Below, one piece after another: positions 1 to 7,455 of a stretch of DNA of 64,000 nucleotides. Within the stretch, counting starts at the first letter, position 1; the number at the start of each line of letters is the position of its first letter. Under the pieces are notes generated by a model that made no database searches, was not told the origin of the DNA, and worked only from the letters and a program-made list of their open reading frames with translations. The stretch is from positions 2,855,001 through 2,919,000 of the forward strand of contig NZ_CP107913.1 in assembly GCF_036014115.1 (NCBI RefSeq). The letters run 5' to 3'. A program made the translations under genes and the position numbers. The stretch comes from Streptomyces sp. NBC_00448. GTDB taxonomy: Bacteria > Actinomycetota > Actinomycetes > Streptomycetales > Streptomycetaceae.

Positions 1-1173
1 AGCGCGCGCGGGCGGCGGCGCGGCGAAAGCGGCGACCCCCGCGAGCAGCACCGCCGCGGCGGGCAGCAGCGGCAGCGACGGCCAACGCAGCGGATACAGC
101 GACGGGTTGAGGTCGCTCGCACTGTACCCGACGGTGAGGAACAGCACGGCGGCGGTGGCGCAGCCGAAGCCCGCCACCACCCACTCCGCGGCGCGCCACG
201 GGTCGGGCCGGTAGCTGGTGCGGCGCACCCGGCGACCGCCGAGCGCGAGCCCGGCGCAGCACAGCAACGAGCCGGCCAGCAGCGCGGGCAGGCCGAGCGC
301 GCGGGGGGTGGTGCCGTCGAGCAGCCCGTAGACGCCGGTGCACAGGCCGAGCATGCCCACCAGCATCAGCGCGCCGGTCGCCCGGCGGGAGGCGCGGGTG
401 GCGGTGCCGGCCCGGCCGTAGCCGCGCGAGTCCATCGCGGCGGCCAGGTACAGCGACCGCTCCAGCGCGTCCTCCAGCACCGGGATGACGATGCTGCGCA
501 GCGCGCGCAGCCCCCTGGCCCGGTCCGCGCGCAGCCGGCGGGCGCGGGCCACCCGCTGTACGCTCTCCACAAGTTGGGGCGCGACGCTCATCGACACCGT
601 GACGGCGACGCCGAGTTCGTACAGCGCGCCGGGCAGCACGCGCAGCGCGCGCTTGGGGTTGGCGAGGGTGTTGGCGGCGCCGATGCAGCACAGCAGGCAG
701 GCCAGCCGCAGCCCGTCGATGGCCGCGGACAGGGTGGCCTCCAGCGAGACCGGGCCGCCGAGTTGGATTCCCGCGTACCAGTGGGGAGTCGGGATGTGCG
801 GCAGCGAGAACATGATGTGGTCGGCCGGGGTGATGCCGGAGGCGAAGACACAGCGGAACGCCACCCGGATCACGATCACCGTCAGGGCGAGCCACAGGTA
901 GTACTTGAATCCCTTCGCCCAGGGCGCGTCGGTACGGCGCTCGGTGACGACGTAGCCGAGCACGACCAGCACCAGGCCGAGCAGCAGCGGGTTGGTGGTG
1001 CGGCTGACCGCGGTGGCCAGGCCGATGCCCCAGATCCACCAGGCGATCGGGTGCAGGGTGCGCGGCAACCGCCGCCCGGAACCGGCCGGTCGAGCCAGTT
1101 GAGCCGGTTTCGCCGGTTGAGCCGGTTCGGGCGGCGGCCCCTCGGCGCTGGGCGCCGCCGCACTGGGGGTCAC
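1..1173 (-). CDS. ecfT: ECF transporter transmembrane (T) component, 3' end cut by window edge
   Basis: EcfT/CbiQ-family membrane protein, the scaffold that couples the ATPases of an energy-coupling factor importer to its substrate-binding S component. The frame is open from a GTG at 1173 to base 1 without a stop, so the C-terminus is outside the window. After a Pro/Ala-rich start it shows hydrophobic stretches (about residues 35-75, 90-110 and several after 255). It has the paired Arg-containing coupling motifs of the family: RARRLRADRARG near residues 207-218 and MDSRGYGR at 247-254. The GTG lies three bases after the TAG of the preceding secreted-protein gene, so translation is probably coupled. 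The ATPase and S-component genes are not visible and may lie beyond the left edge. A cobalt-type CbiQ is the main alternative; the B12 riboswitch upstream fits cobalt or corrinoid uptake. Confidence 0.85.
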   Translation of the reverse strand, partial: MTPSAAAPSAEGPPPEPAQPAKPAQLARPAGSGRRLPRTLHPIAWWIWGIGLATAVSRTTNPLLLGLVLVVLGYVVTERRTDAPWAKGFKYYLWLALTVIVIRVAFRCVFASGITPADHIMFSLPHIPTPHWYAGIQLGGPVSLEATLSAAIDGLRLACLLCCIGAANTLANPKRALRVLPGALYELGVAVTVSMSVAPQLVESVQRVARARRLRADRARGLRALRSIVIPVLEDALERSLYLAAAMDSRGYGRAGTATRASRRATGALMLVGMLGLCTGVYGLLDGTTPRALGLPALLAGSLLCCAGLALGGRRVRRTSYRPDPWRAAEWVVAGFGCATAAVLFLTVGYSASDLNPSLYPLRWPSLPLLPAAAVLLAGVAAFAAPPPARA

Positions 1174-1176
1174 CGA

Positions 1177-2313
1177 CTACTCCGCGCGGCGGCGGCGCCG
1201 CACCTGGACGACGGTCGCGCCGCCGATCACGGCCACCAGCACGGACGTCACCGCGATGGGAACGAACGAGCCCGAGGAGTGGTGGACGGCGGCCGTCGGC
1301 GAGGCATCCACCACCGGCGGAGCGGAGGACGACCGGGTGCCCGCTCCCGCGTCCGCGCTGGGAGTGGCGGCAGGCGGGCAACTCGGGGTGGCCGTGGTGG
1401 CCGGCGTACGGGTCAGGCTCGGCGTGGCCGTGCGCGTCGGCGTCGCGGTGCGCGTGAGTGTGGGCGTGGGCGTGGCCGTCGCGGTGGCCGGGCAGCTCGG
1501 GCTCGCCGTGGGGGTCGGGCCGGTGCCCGACGGATGGGGCGAGGCACTGGCCTTGCCGCCGGTCCCGCCCTTCGTGCCACCCGCCCCCGGATGCCCGCCG
1601 GACGCGGACGGCGAGTGCGTCGCGGGCGGCTTCCCCGCGCCGCCGCCGGAGGTCGAACCCCCGCCGGAGGTCGAACCCCCGCCGGAGGTCGAACTCCCGC
1701 CCCCGGGCGACGTGTTGCGCGCCCGCACGCTGTCCGGGGAGAACGTCGGCCGCCCCTGCGTGCCCGCGGTGTTCGTCGCGCCGAAGATCCACAGATCGAC
1801 GCTGCCGGGCTTGGGGTGGTAGCTCATCGCGCCCAACTGGCTGTAGGACCAGCTGTTCTGGCCCGGGTCGGCGTGCCAGTACGACCAGTACGCGGTGGCC
1901 GGCGGCGTCAGCACGCACGCCTCGTCCTTGCTGGTGGGGTACTGCTTGCCGCCCTGGTAACCGGCGTAGCCGATCCGGCAGATGAAGGCCGGGCCGTCGT
2001 GCTGGGTGCCCGTGGTCTGCCAACCGCCCTGGTTGAGCAGGGCGTAGCCGGTGGTGGGCGTGGTGCCGCACGAGCGCAGCAGCGGGCCGCCCCAGTGGCT
2101 GAAGTCCACCGCGAGCACCACGCCGGAGGTCGTCGTGCACTTGCTCATCGGCAGCGGGCTCGCCGCCGCGCTGCCCGCCCCGGGGCCGAGCCCGGTCAGC
2201 GCGGCCGCGCACAGCACCGCGAGCGCGGCCCCCACGCGGACGACCCGCTCCCGTACGCCGGGGCCCGAGCCGGGCGCCGCCGCCCGACGCGTCCGGCTGA
2301 AGAGCTTCCTCAC
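1177..2313 (-). CDS. secreted membrane-anchored protein with a transcobalamin-like beta domain
   Basis: 378-aa exported protein. The N-terminus is basic and followed by a signal segment ending near the ASA/ASP residues at 48-52. A compact domain (about 55-200) follows, with the pattern VDFSHWGGP, GYALLNQGG, FICRIG, PPATAYWSYW, WSYSQLGAM and a closing W-I-F-G. The same domain opens the gene immediately upstream. I read it as the small ubiquitin-like (DUF4430-type) domain seen in B12 carriers; this is pattern recognition, not a search result. Then come Gly/Ser repeats (STSGGG three times), a long Pro/Thr/Ser stalk, one transmembrane helix and a terminal Arg cluster. There is no LPxTG or LAxTG signal, so it should stay membrane-anchored. 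Its GTG overlaps the upstream TGA (GTGA), indicating coupled translation. Inferred role: surface capture of the ligand imported by the ECF transporter. Confidence 0.7.
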   Translation of the reverse strand: MRKLFSRTRRAAAPGSGPGVRERVVRVGAALAVLCAAALTGLGPGAGSAAASPLPMSKCTTTSGVVLAVDFSHWGGPLLRSCGTTPTTGYALLNQGGWQTTGTQHDGPAFICRIGYAGYQGGKQYPTSKDEACVLTPPATAYWSYWHADPGQNSWSYSQLGAMSYHPKPGSVDLWIFGATNTAGTQGRPTFSPDSVRARNTSPGGGSSTSGGGSTSGGGSTSGGGAGKPPATHSPSASGGHPGAGGTKGGTGGKASASPHPSGTGPTPTASPSCPATATATPTPTLTRTATPTRTATPSLTRTPATTATPSCPPAATPSADAGAGTRSSSAPPVVDASPTAAVHHSSGSFVPIAVTSVLVAVIGGATVVQVRRRRRAE

Positions 2314-5300
2314 TGGTGCCTCCCCTCGTCGGCCGACCTGCGGCGCAGGGCCGTCATCGCGGCGCCGGCGGCCAGCAGGATCGCGGCAGCGGCGGCCAGC
2401 GAGAGCACCGCCGTACCGGTCGCCGCGAGCGTGCCGCCGGAACCGGAGCCGGAGTCGGAACCGGAGCCGGAACCGCCCGACGAGCCGCCGGACGCACCGC
2501 CGTCGTCACCGCCGCCGACGGCCGTGATCGGGCCGAGCGCGTGGGTGAGCGTGGTCAGCGGGGTGCCGGCGAGGGCCGGCACGGCCTGCGTGCTGGAGCG
2601 GACGTCGGAGTCGCCCGCGTCGGCGGTGATCCGGACAGCGCCGTCGGCGTTCTGCGCCGACACCAGGAACTCCTGCCCGCTGCGGGCCGGTTCGGGACGG
2701 AGTCGGTCGGTGGCGAGCAGGCCCTGCACCGCCAGCGCGGTGGAGTTGGTGCTGACGCCGGCCGCGCCCTGGTAACCGCCGCTGCTCTGCTGCGCCTTGA
2801 CGAGGTACGCCCGCGCGGCGGCGACCGCGTCGGCGTGCCCCGGCACCAGCGTGAGCGCCTGCACGGCGTACCCGGTGGTGTCCGTGTCGGACGTGCAGTC
2901 GGCACCGGCCGCGATCAGCGTGGAGGAGAACCCGCCGTCCTTGCACTGGAGTTGGAGCAGCCGGTCGACCGCGGCGGCCGGTACGGTGACGCCGCCGCGG
3001 GCCAGCGCGAGCACGCCGAGGGCCTGCGAGACCGTGGAGTACGCCTGGGAGAAGTCACCCGGCGCGGTGCACGCGCCGTCGTCGGTGGCCGCGGTGCAGA
3101 CGTGGCCGGTCAGCGTGGTGAGCAGGTCGAACCCGCCGAAGTGGTGCGGGTCCTGCCCCATCACCTCGGCGACCAGCGCGAGCTTGGCCGTCGAACCGCT
3201 GTACGGGCCCGGGTAGTCGGACGTGCCGTCCGGGTCGGCGTACTGCGCGACATGCCCGGCGAGGTAACCCGTCGTCTTCGTCAGCGCCTCGTCCTGCCCG
3301 CCGGTCGAGGCGAGCGCGAGCGTGAGGTCGGCGGTGAGGCCGTAGTCCGGGCCGTAGTCGTTGGCCAGGTGGTCGCCGCCGTCGAGTTGCTTGACGAGGT
3401 AGCCGGCACCGGCCGCGGCCGCCTTCTGGTCGCGCAGGTCCCGCAGCAGCGTGCCGAAGGAGGTGCCGACCGCGCCGCCGAGCGCCTGGGTGGACGCGCG
3501 CAGGTCGGACGTGGTCTGGTCGGCGTCGGAGGCGACCCGGAAGCCGCCGTCCGGGTTCTGCTCGGCGGCCAGGAACGCGCGGGCCTTGGCGATCTGCCCG
3601 GTGTACGTGCCGCCGCCGGCGCCGTCCAGGGAGAGCCCCTGGATCGCGAGGGCCGCGGAGTTGACGGAGTCGCCGGCCGCGCCGTGGAACCCGCCGTTCG
3701 GCAGCTGCTTGCCCGCCAGCCACGTGCCGCCCTTCGCGACGGCCCGCGCCGCCGCGTCGCCGGGCACCAGGTCCAGCGCCATCATCGCCATCGCGGTGCT
3801 GTCCGCGTCCTGGTCGCCGCCGGACGGGATCAGGCTCGGCCAGGCCCCGTCGGCGTCCTGCAGGCTCTCCAGGTAGGCGATCGGCCCCGCCGCCCGGTCG
3901 GCATCGCCGGCCCGGATCTGCGCGATGACGCCGAGGGACTGGGAGAACACCGAGGTCGCGTAGGCGTAGTCGTCCTTGGCCGCGCAGCCGCCCGAGGTGT
4001 CGGCCTTCGCGCAGATGGTGGCGTCGAGCGCGGCGATCAGGTCGTGGCCGCCGAAGGAGCGGGGGTCGGCGCCGAGCACCTCGGCCGCCACCGCCTCCTT
4101 GGCGAGCGAGCCGCCCTGGGCGTAGGAGGTGCCGATCAGCGTCCAGGCGTCGATACCGCGGCCGCCGGCGTCCTTGCCGTGCTGGAGGAAGTCCGAGATC
4201 GACGCCAGGGTGTCGTCGGCGCCGCCGGTCGCGGCCAGGGCGAACAGGCCGTCGATGGTCATGCCGAAGTCGGCGAAGCCGGGCGAGGACTCGTAGGAGT
4301 GGCCGTCGACCAGGTTGTCGCGGTTCACCAGGTAGGCGACGCCCTTGGCCAGGTCGGGGCCGACCGCGGTCGGGGACTGCGAGGGCGAGGAGGTGTCCGA
4401 CGGGGTGGTGGGCGCGGTCGTCGGCGGGGAGGTGGGCGGGGTGGTGTGCTGCGCGCCGAACGTCAGCGTGGCGAGGTCGGTGCCGGTGGCGGCGAGCAGC
4501 GCCGGGGTGGTGGCGTAGACGTTGGGGGCGCCGCCGGAGCTGTCCGCGGTGAATCCGCCGTCGTCGGTCTGGCGGGCGACCGCCCAGTTGCGGGCCTTCA
4601 CCGCCTGGTCGGTGTCGCCGAGCAGGCGCAGCGCCTGCGCGGCGGCCGCGGTGGTGGCGGTGTCCGCGGACGCGGCGCCGTACGGCACGAAGCCGCCGTC
4701 CGCGGCCTGCCGGCCGGTCAGGTAGTCGCCGGCCTTGCTCAACACATCTGCGGTTCCCGGGAGTTGCTTGAGCGCGATGACCGCGTCGGCGGTGATCGCC
4801 GGGTCGGAGGAGCAGCGCTCGCTCGCGCCGAGCATCGAGGCGGAGAAGCCGCCGTCAGCGCACTGCATGCCGGTGAGCCGGGAGACCGCGGCGGCCGGCG
4901 GGGTGACGCCGCCGCGCTCCAGGGCGAGCAGCGCCAGCGCCTGGGTGTCAGGCGAGCCGACGCTGTAGAAGTCGCCGGCGGCGGTGCAGTCGCCCTGGCT
5001 GCCCGCGGCCTTGCAGACGTGGTCGGTGAGGTCGGCCAGCAGGTCGCGGCCGCCGACCTTGGCGGGGTCCGCGCCGAGGATCTCGGTGAGCAGAGCCAGG
5101 TTCGCGGTGGCGCCCACGCTCGGCACCGAGACCGTCGGGTCGGGGAAGAGGTAGTCGGTGAGGTGCGCGGTCAGGTACGCGTCGATCCTGCGGACCGTGG
5201 CCTCGGACCCGCCGGCCGCGGCCAGTGCCACGGCGGTGTGGTCGGTGGCGCCGAGGTCGGTGGTGTCCCGGTCGCCGTCGTACACGTGGTCGCCGTCGGT

Positions 5301-5987
5301 GAGCCGCCCGGTCAGCCACTTCGCCGCACCGGCCAGGTCCGCGTCGACCGCGGCCGGGGGGCTGGTCGGCGACGTCGGCGGGGTGGTCGGAGGCGTGGTC
5401 GGCGGGGTGGTGGCCGAGGTGTCCTGGGCCCGTACGGAGTCGGGGGTGAAGGACGGGCCGCCGGTGGTGCCGCCGATGTCGGTCGGGCCGAAGATCCACG
5501 CCTCGACCTCGCCGTCCTCCGGGTGGTCGCTCAGCGCGCCCAGCGGGCTGTAGGTCCAGGTGTGCTGCCCGGCCGGCGCGATCCAGAACGACCAGTAGGC
5601 GTCCGCCGGCGGGGTGAGCACGCACGGCTCGTCGGCCGCCGTCGGGTACTCGGTGCCGCCGTCGTAGTCCGCGTCGCCGATCCGGCAGACGAAGCCGGGG
5701 CCGTCGTGCACGGTGCCGGTGGTGGTGAACCCGGCGTTGTGCAGCAGGTTCATGCCGGTGGTCGGGTTCGCGTCGCAGCCGCGGACGACCGGGCCGCCCC
5801 AGTGCGCGAAGTCCACCGCGACGACCGCGCCCTTGGTCGGCGTGCAGTCGCCGATCGGGTCGGCGTGCGCGGGCGCGGCGGCCGACACCAGGCCGGCCGC
5901 GACCGAGCCGAAGGTCAGCGCGGCCGCGGTGAGCAGCACGGCGGTGCGCGGCCGTCTGTGACGGCGACGCCTGGCGAGAACGAGCAC
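2310..5987 (-). CDS. cell-wall-anchored intrinsic-factor-like protein with three alpha/alpha toroids
   Basis: About 1225 aa. The GTG at 5987 is preferred: a GGGGGG ribosome site lies six bases upstream and the product starts with a normal export signal (RRRRHRR, hydrophobic core, PAHA before DPIGDC). A GTG at 6044 adds 19 residues with no ribosome site. Order: signal peptide; small beta domain as in the next gene (FVCRIG, AYWSFW, WTYSPLGA); a TPPTTPP linker; three helical toroid copies of about 270-300 aa each with terpene-cyclase/prenyltransferase-like repeats (QCADGGF, QDADGAW, QCKDGGF); a Ser/Gly linker; LAATG; a membrane helix; a basic tail. LAxTG is the class E sortase signal of actinomycetes. 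Toroid plus small beta domain is the composition of intrinsic factor and transcobalamin. The B12 riboswitch upstream supports corrinoid capture, but binding itself is inference. Confidence 0.75.
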   Translation of the reverse strand: MLVLARRRRHRRPRTAVLLTAAALTFGSVAAGLVSAAAPAHADPIGDCTPTKGAVVAVDFAHWGGPVVRGCDANPTTGMNLLHNAGFTTTGTVHDGPGFVCRIGDADYDGGTEYPTAADEPCVLTPPADAYWSFWIAPAGQHTWTYSPLGALSDHPEDGEVEAWIFGPTDIGGTTGGPSFTPDSVRAQDTSATTPPTTPPTTPPTSPTSPPAAVDADLAGAAKWLTGRLTDGDHVYDGDRDTTDLGATDHTAVALAAAGGSEATVRRIDAYLTAHLTDYLFPDPTVSVPSVGATANLALLTEILGADPAKVGGRDLLADLTDHVCKAAGSQGDCTAAGDFYSVGSPDTQALALLALERGGVTPPAAAVSRLTGMQCADGGFSASMLGASERCSSDPAITADAVIALKQLPGTADVLSKAGDYLTGRQAADGGFVPYGAASADTATTAAAAQALRLLGDTDQAVKARNWAVARQTDDGGFTADSSGGAPNVYATTPALLAATGTDLATLTFGAQHTTPPTSPPTTAPTTPSDTSSPSQSPTAVGPDLAKGVAYLVNRDNLVDGHSYESSPGFADFGMTIDGLFALAATGGADDTLASISDFLQHGKDAGGRGIDAWTLIGTSYAQGGSLAKEAVAAEVLGADPRSFGGHDLIAALDATICAKADTSGGCAAKDDYAYATSVFSQSLGVIAQIRAGDADRAAGPIAYLESLQDADGAWPSLIPSGGDQDADSTAMAMMALDLVPGDAAARAVAKGGTWLAGKQLPNGGFHGAAGDSVNSAALAIQGLSLDGAGGGTYTGQIAKARAFLAAEQNPDGGFRVASDADQTTSDLRASTQALGGAVGTSFGTLLRDLRDQKAAAAGAGYLVKQLDGGDHLANDYGPDYGLTADLTLALASTGGQDEALTKTTGYLAGHVAQYADPDGTSDYPGPYSGSTAKLALVAEVMGQDPHHFGGFDLLTTLTGHVCTAATDDGACTAPGDFSQAYSTVSQALGVLALARGGVTVPAAAVDRLLQLQCKDGGFSSTLIAAGADCTSDTDTTGYAVQALTLVPGHADAVAAARAYLVKAQQSSGGYQGAAGVSTNSTALAVQGLLATDRLRPEPARSGQEFLVSAQNADGAVRITADAGDSDVRSSTQAVPALAGTPLTTLTHALGPITAVGGGDDGGASGGSSGGSGSGSDSGSGSGGTLAATGTAVLSLAAAAAILLAAGAAMTALRRRSADEGRHQ

Positions 5988-6099
5988 GGGTGGCCCCCCG
6001 GTCCGGCCGGCGCGGAGCGCGGGCCACGGAGGGAAGGCCGGCACACGAACCGGCCTGTCGTCCGTGCCGTAGTCCTCGACGGCGAGCGTGACTTGCTGT

Positions 6100-6215
6100 T
6101 CAGCGCAGGTGGTCCGGCTCGCCCGCCTCGCGGTGGGCCTACGGTTGCGGGTCAGCGCCGGGTTTCGACCGGCTTCCCCTGGCTGCTGAATCGGAAATGC
6201 GTTTCATGGCACCAC
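6100..6215 (-). promoter_or_regulatory. cobalamin (B12) riboswitch
   Basis: Read on the minus strand, the leader contains in order GGTGCC (6213-6208), GGGAAGCCGGT (from about 6179), the core CTGACCCGCAACCGT (6155-6141), and a B12 box AGCCGGACCACCTGC (6119-6105). These match, in order and spacing, the conserved elements of the adenosylcobalamin riboswitch. It lies 113 bases before the preferred start at 5987, leaving room for an expression platform. Expected behaviour: cobalamin binding lowers expression of the capture-protein/ECF operon. A covariance-model score would settle it. Confidence 0.9.
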
Positions 6216-6356
6216 GCGGCGGCGCGTCCCGTCAACGTGACGGACCGTTGCCTTCACCACTCCCCCGCGGGCGCTGCCGCCGGCCCCTCCACCGCCACGC
6301 GAGCCGAGCAGGCCGCGCGAGCCGCCCCCGCGACGGCAACCGGCGCCCGGCGCCCG

Positions 6357-6846
6357 CTACTCCCCGACCGCGAACCGGTACACCGTCGACCGCCTCGCCG
6401 CGAACCCGAGCCGCTCGTAGAGCCGGTTCGCGGCGGCGCGTTCCGGGCGCGAGGTGAGGTCGACGCTGCGCGCCGGCCTCCCGCGCGAGCCCCAGCGCGT
6501 GCCCGGTCAGCGGCGCCGCGACCCCCTGGCCGCGCGCCGCACCGTCCACCACGACGTCCTCCACGCGCCCGCGCAGGCCGGAGGCGAGCGGCGGCGGCAC
6601 CAGCACCAGCACCAGCACCAGCACCAGCACCAGCACCAGCACCAGCACCAGCACCAGGGTGCCGACGATCTCGCCGCCGGACCGGGCGACCAGCACGGTG
6701 TTGGTCTCGCAGCTCACGATCCGCTCGACCGCCTCGTGGTCCAACGGCCCCAGGGATGCGGACAGTTGCGGCAGCAGGCGGCCGAACGCCGCCACCACCT
6801 CCGGGCTCGCGGACCGTACGGCCTCGACCTCGACCTCGACGCTCAT
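6357..6846 (-). pseudogene. GNAT N-acetyltransferase with Leu-Val microsatellite and frameshift
   Basis: From the ATG at 6846 the frame reads as a GNAT acetyltransferase: a start rich in VEVEVE, then ETNTVLVARSGGEIVGTL, then a run of about ten Leu-Val pairs, then GRVEDVVVDGAARGQGV, which is the beta4 strand and acetyl-CoA-binding motif (R-G-Q-G-V/A). Near 6470, in a GCGCGC tract, the family pattern moves to another frame: removing one base gives SVDLTSRPERAAANRLYERL and ends at a TAG at 6357. The span is one base over a multiple of three. In the unshifted frame translation runs on to about 6232 with no family likeness. Either the gene is inactive or the assembly has an indel in a GC dinucleotide run. 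Substrate unknown. Confidence 0.75.
6598..6657. repeat. hexanucleotide microsatellite (CAGCAC)n
   Basis: Nine perfect CAGCAC units (6601-6654) with partial units on both sides. On the minus strand they encode alternating Leu and Val inside the GNAT core, exactly where a beta strand is expected. Copy-number changes would keep frame but lengthen the strand. Confidence 0.95.
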
Positions 6847-7235
6847 GCCGCGGAGCCTCTCTACGCCCGTCACCCATACGTGCCCGATTCCGCCGCCCGC
6901 GTATCTCCGGCCGCCGGCGCCCGTGCGGGCGCGCCCGCACGTGTGGCGCGGGCGGGGAGCCGGCAGGTGGAAGGCGGTCAGGGCTCGGGCGGTTGGGCGA
7001 TCCGTCCATGCGGAGACCCGACTCCGCTCGGCCCGGTGGGCGGCGCCGACACCGACTGGGCGGTCACGCACCCGCCCCTGCCGATCCCGTCGGCGACCAC
7101 GGCGCCGGGCGGCGGGACCGTCGACGCCCTCCGGCTCCCCCGCCGGCAACCGGTGAACCTCGCCAGTGGCGGCGCCGGCTGTCCACCGGCGGCAGATGAT
7201 CTCGCGCCGTCACGACCCGCGGTGGAACCCGCCCC

Positions 7236-7270
7236 CTGCTTCCCGCCCTCGCGCCGAGGACGGGAAGCAG
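7236..7270. terminator. strong inverted repeat, possible terminator
   Basis: CTGCTTCCCG pairs perfectly with CGGGAAGCAG; inside it, after one mismatch, CCTC pairs with GAGG around a short GC loop. The right arm is partly duplicated just downstream (AGGACGGGAAGCA at about 7271-7283). It could end transcription entering from either side or form a leader structure. There is no T tract, as is usual for actinomycete terminators. Confidence 0.5.
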
Positions 7271-7351
7271 AGGACGGGAAGCAATCGACGGCTGCCCGCC
7301 CGGGCCGCGTTGCGGCTCCCGGGTGCGACGTCCCGGTCCGCTCGCGAACCC

Positions 7352-7395
7352 TTGACAGAGGCGTGCCGTCGGCGGACTCTATGGCAACGTTGTCA
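7352..7395 (+). promoter_or_regulatory. GH2 promoter region with LacI-family operator
   Basis: A perfect TTGACA (7352-7357) is followed by only weak -10 candidates and then by the palindrome TGGCAACGTTGTCA (7382-7395; six of seven pairs match, central CG). This is the form of operators bound by LacI-family sugar regulators. It sits where the transcription start is expected, about 60 bases before the GH2 start, a position suited to repression. No LacI gene is visible in the window. Confidence 0.6.
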
Positions 7396-7455
7396 GACGC
7401 GTTGTGCTGCACGTCTGCCCCGTTCCCGTGCTCAACTGCCATGGAGTCGCCGCGC

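Larger units (their letters stand above)
6847..7455. other. intergenic region between divergent GNAT and GH2 genes
   Basis: About 600 bases in which I see no convincing gene on either strand; the open frames are Arg/Pro/Gly-rich and lack domain character. It holds a strong stem-loop (7236-7270), a TTGACA -35-like hexamer (7352-7357) and a LacI-type palindrome (7382-7395), each listed separately. Confidence 0.6.

Noticed and set aside
6598..6657. CRISPR-like short repeat array
   Set aside because: The six-base units have no spacers and are a plain microsatellite within a coding frame.
574..7199. Very long plus-strand open frames opposite the ECF and toroid genes
   Set aside because: They are mirror frames of GC-rich genes: Arg/Gly/Ala/Val-rich, no domains, and they cross the riboswitch and several gene borders.
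7381..7455. Earlier ATG starts for the GH2 gene at 7381 and 7441
   Set aside because: The ATG at 7381 lies on the LacI-type palindrome where transcription should begin, and neither has a ribosome site; the ATG at 7456 has GGAG nine bases before it.
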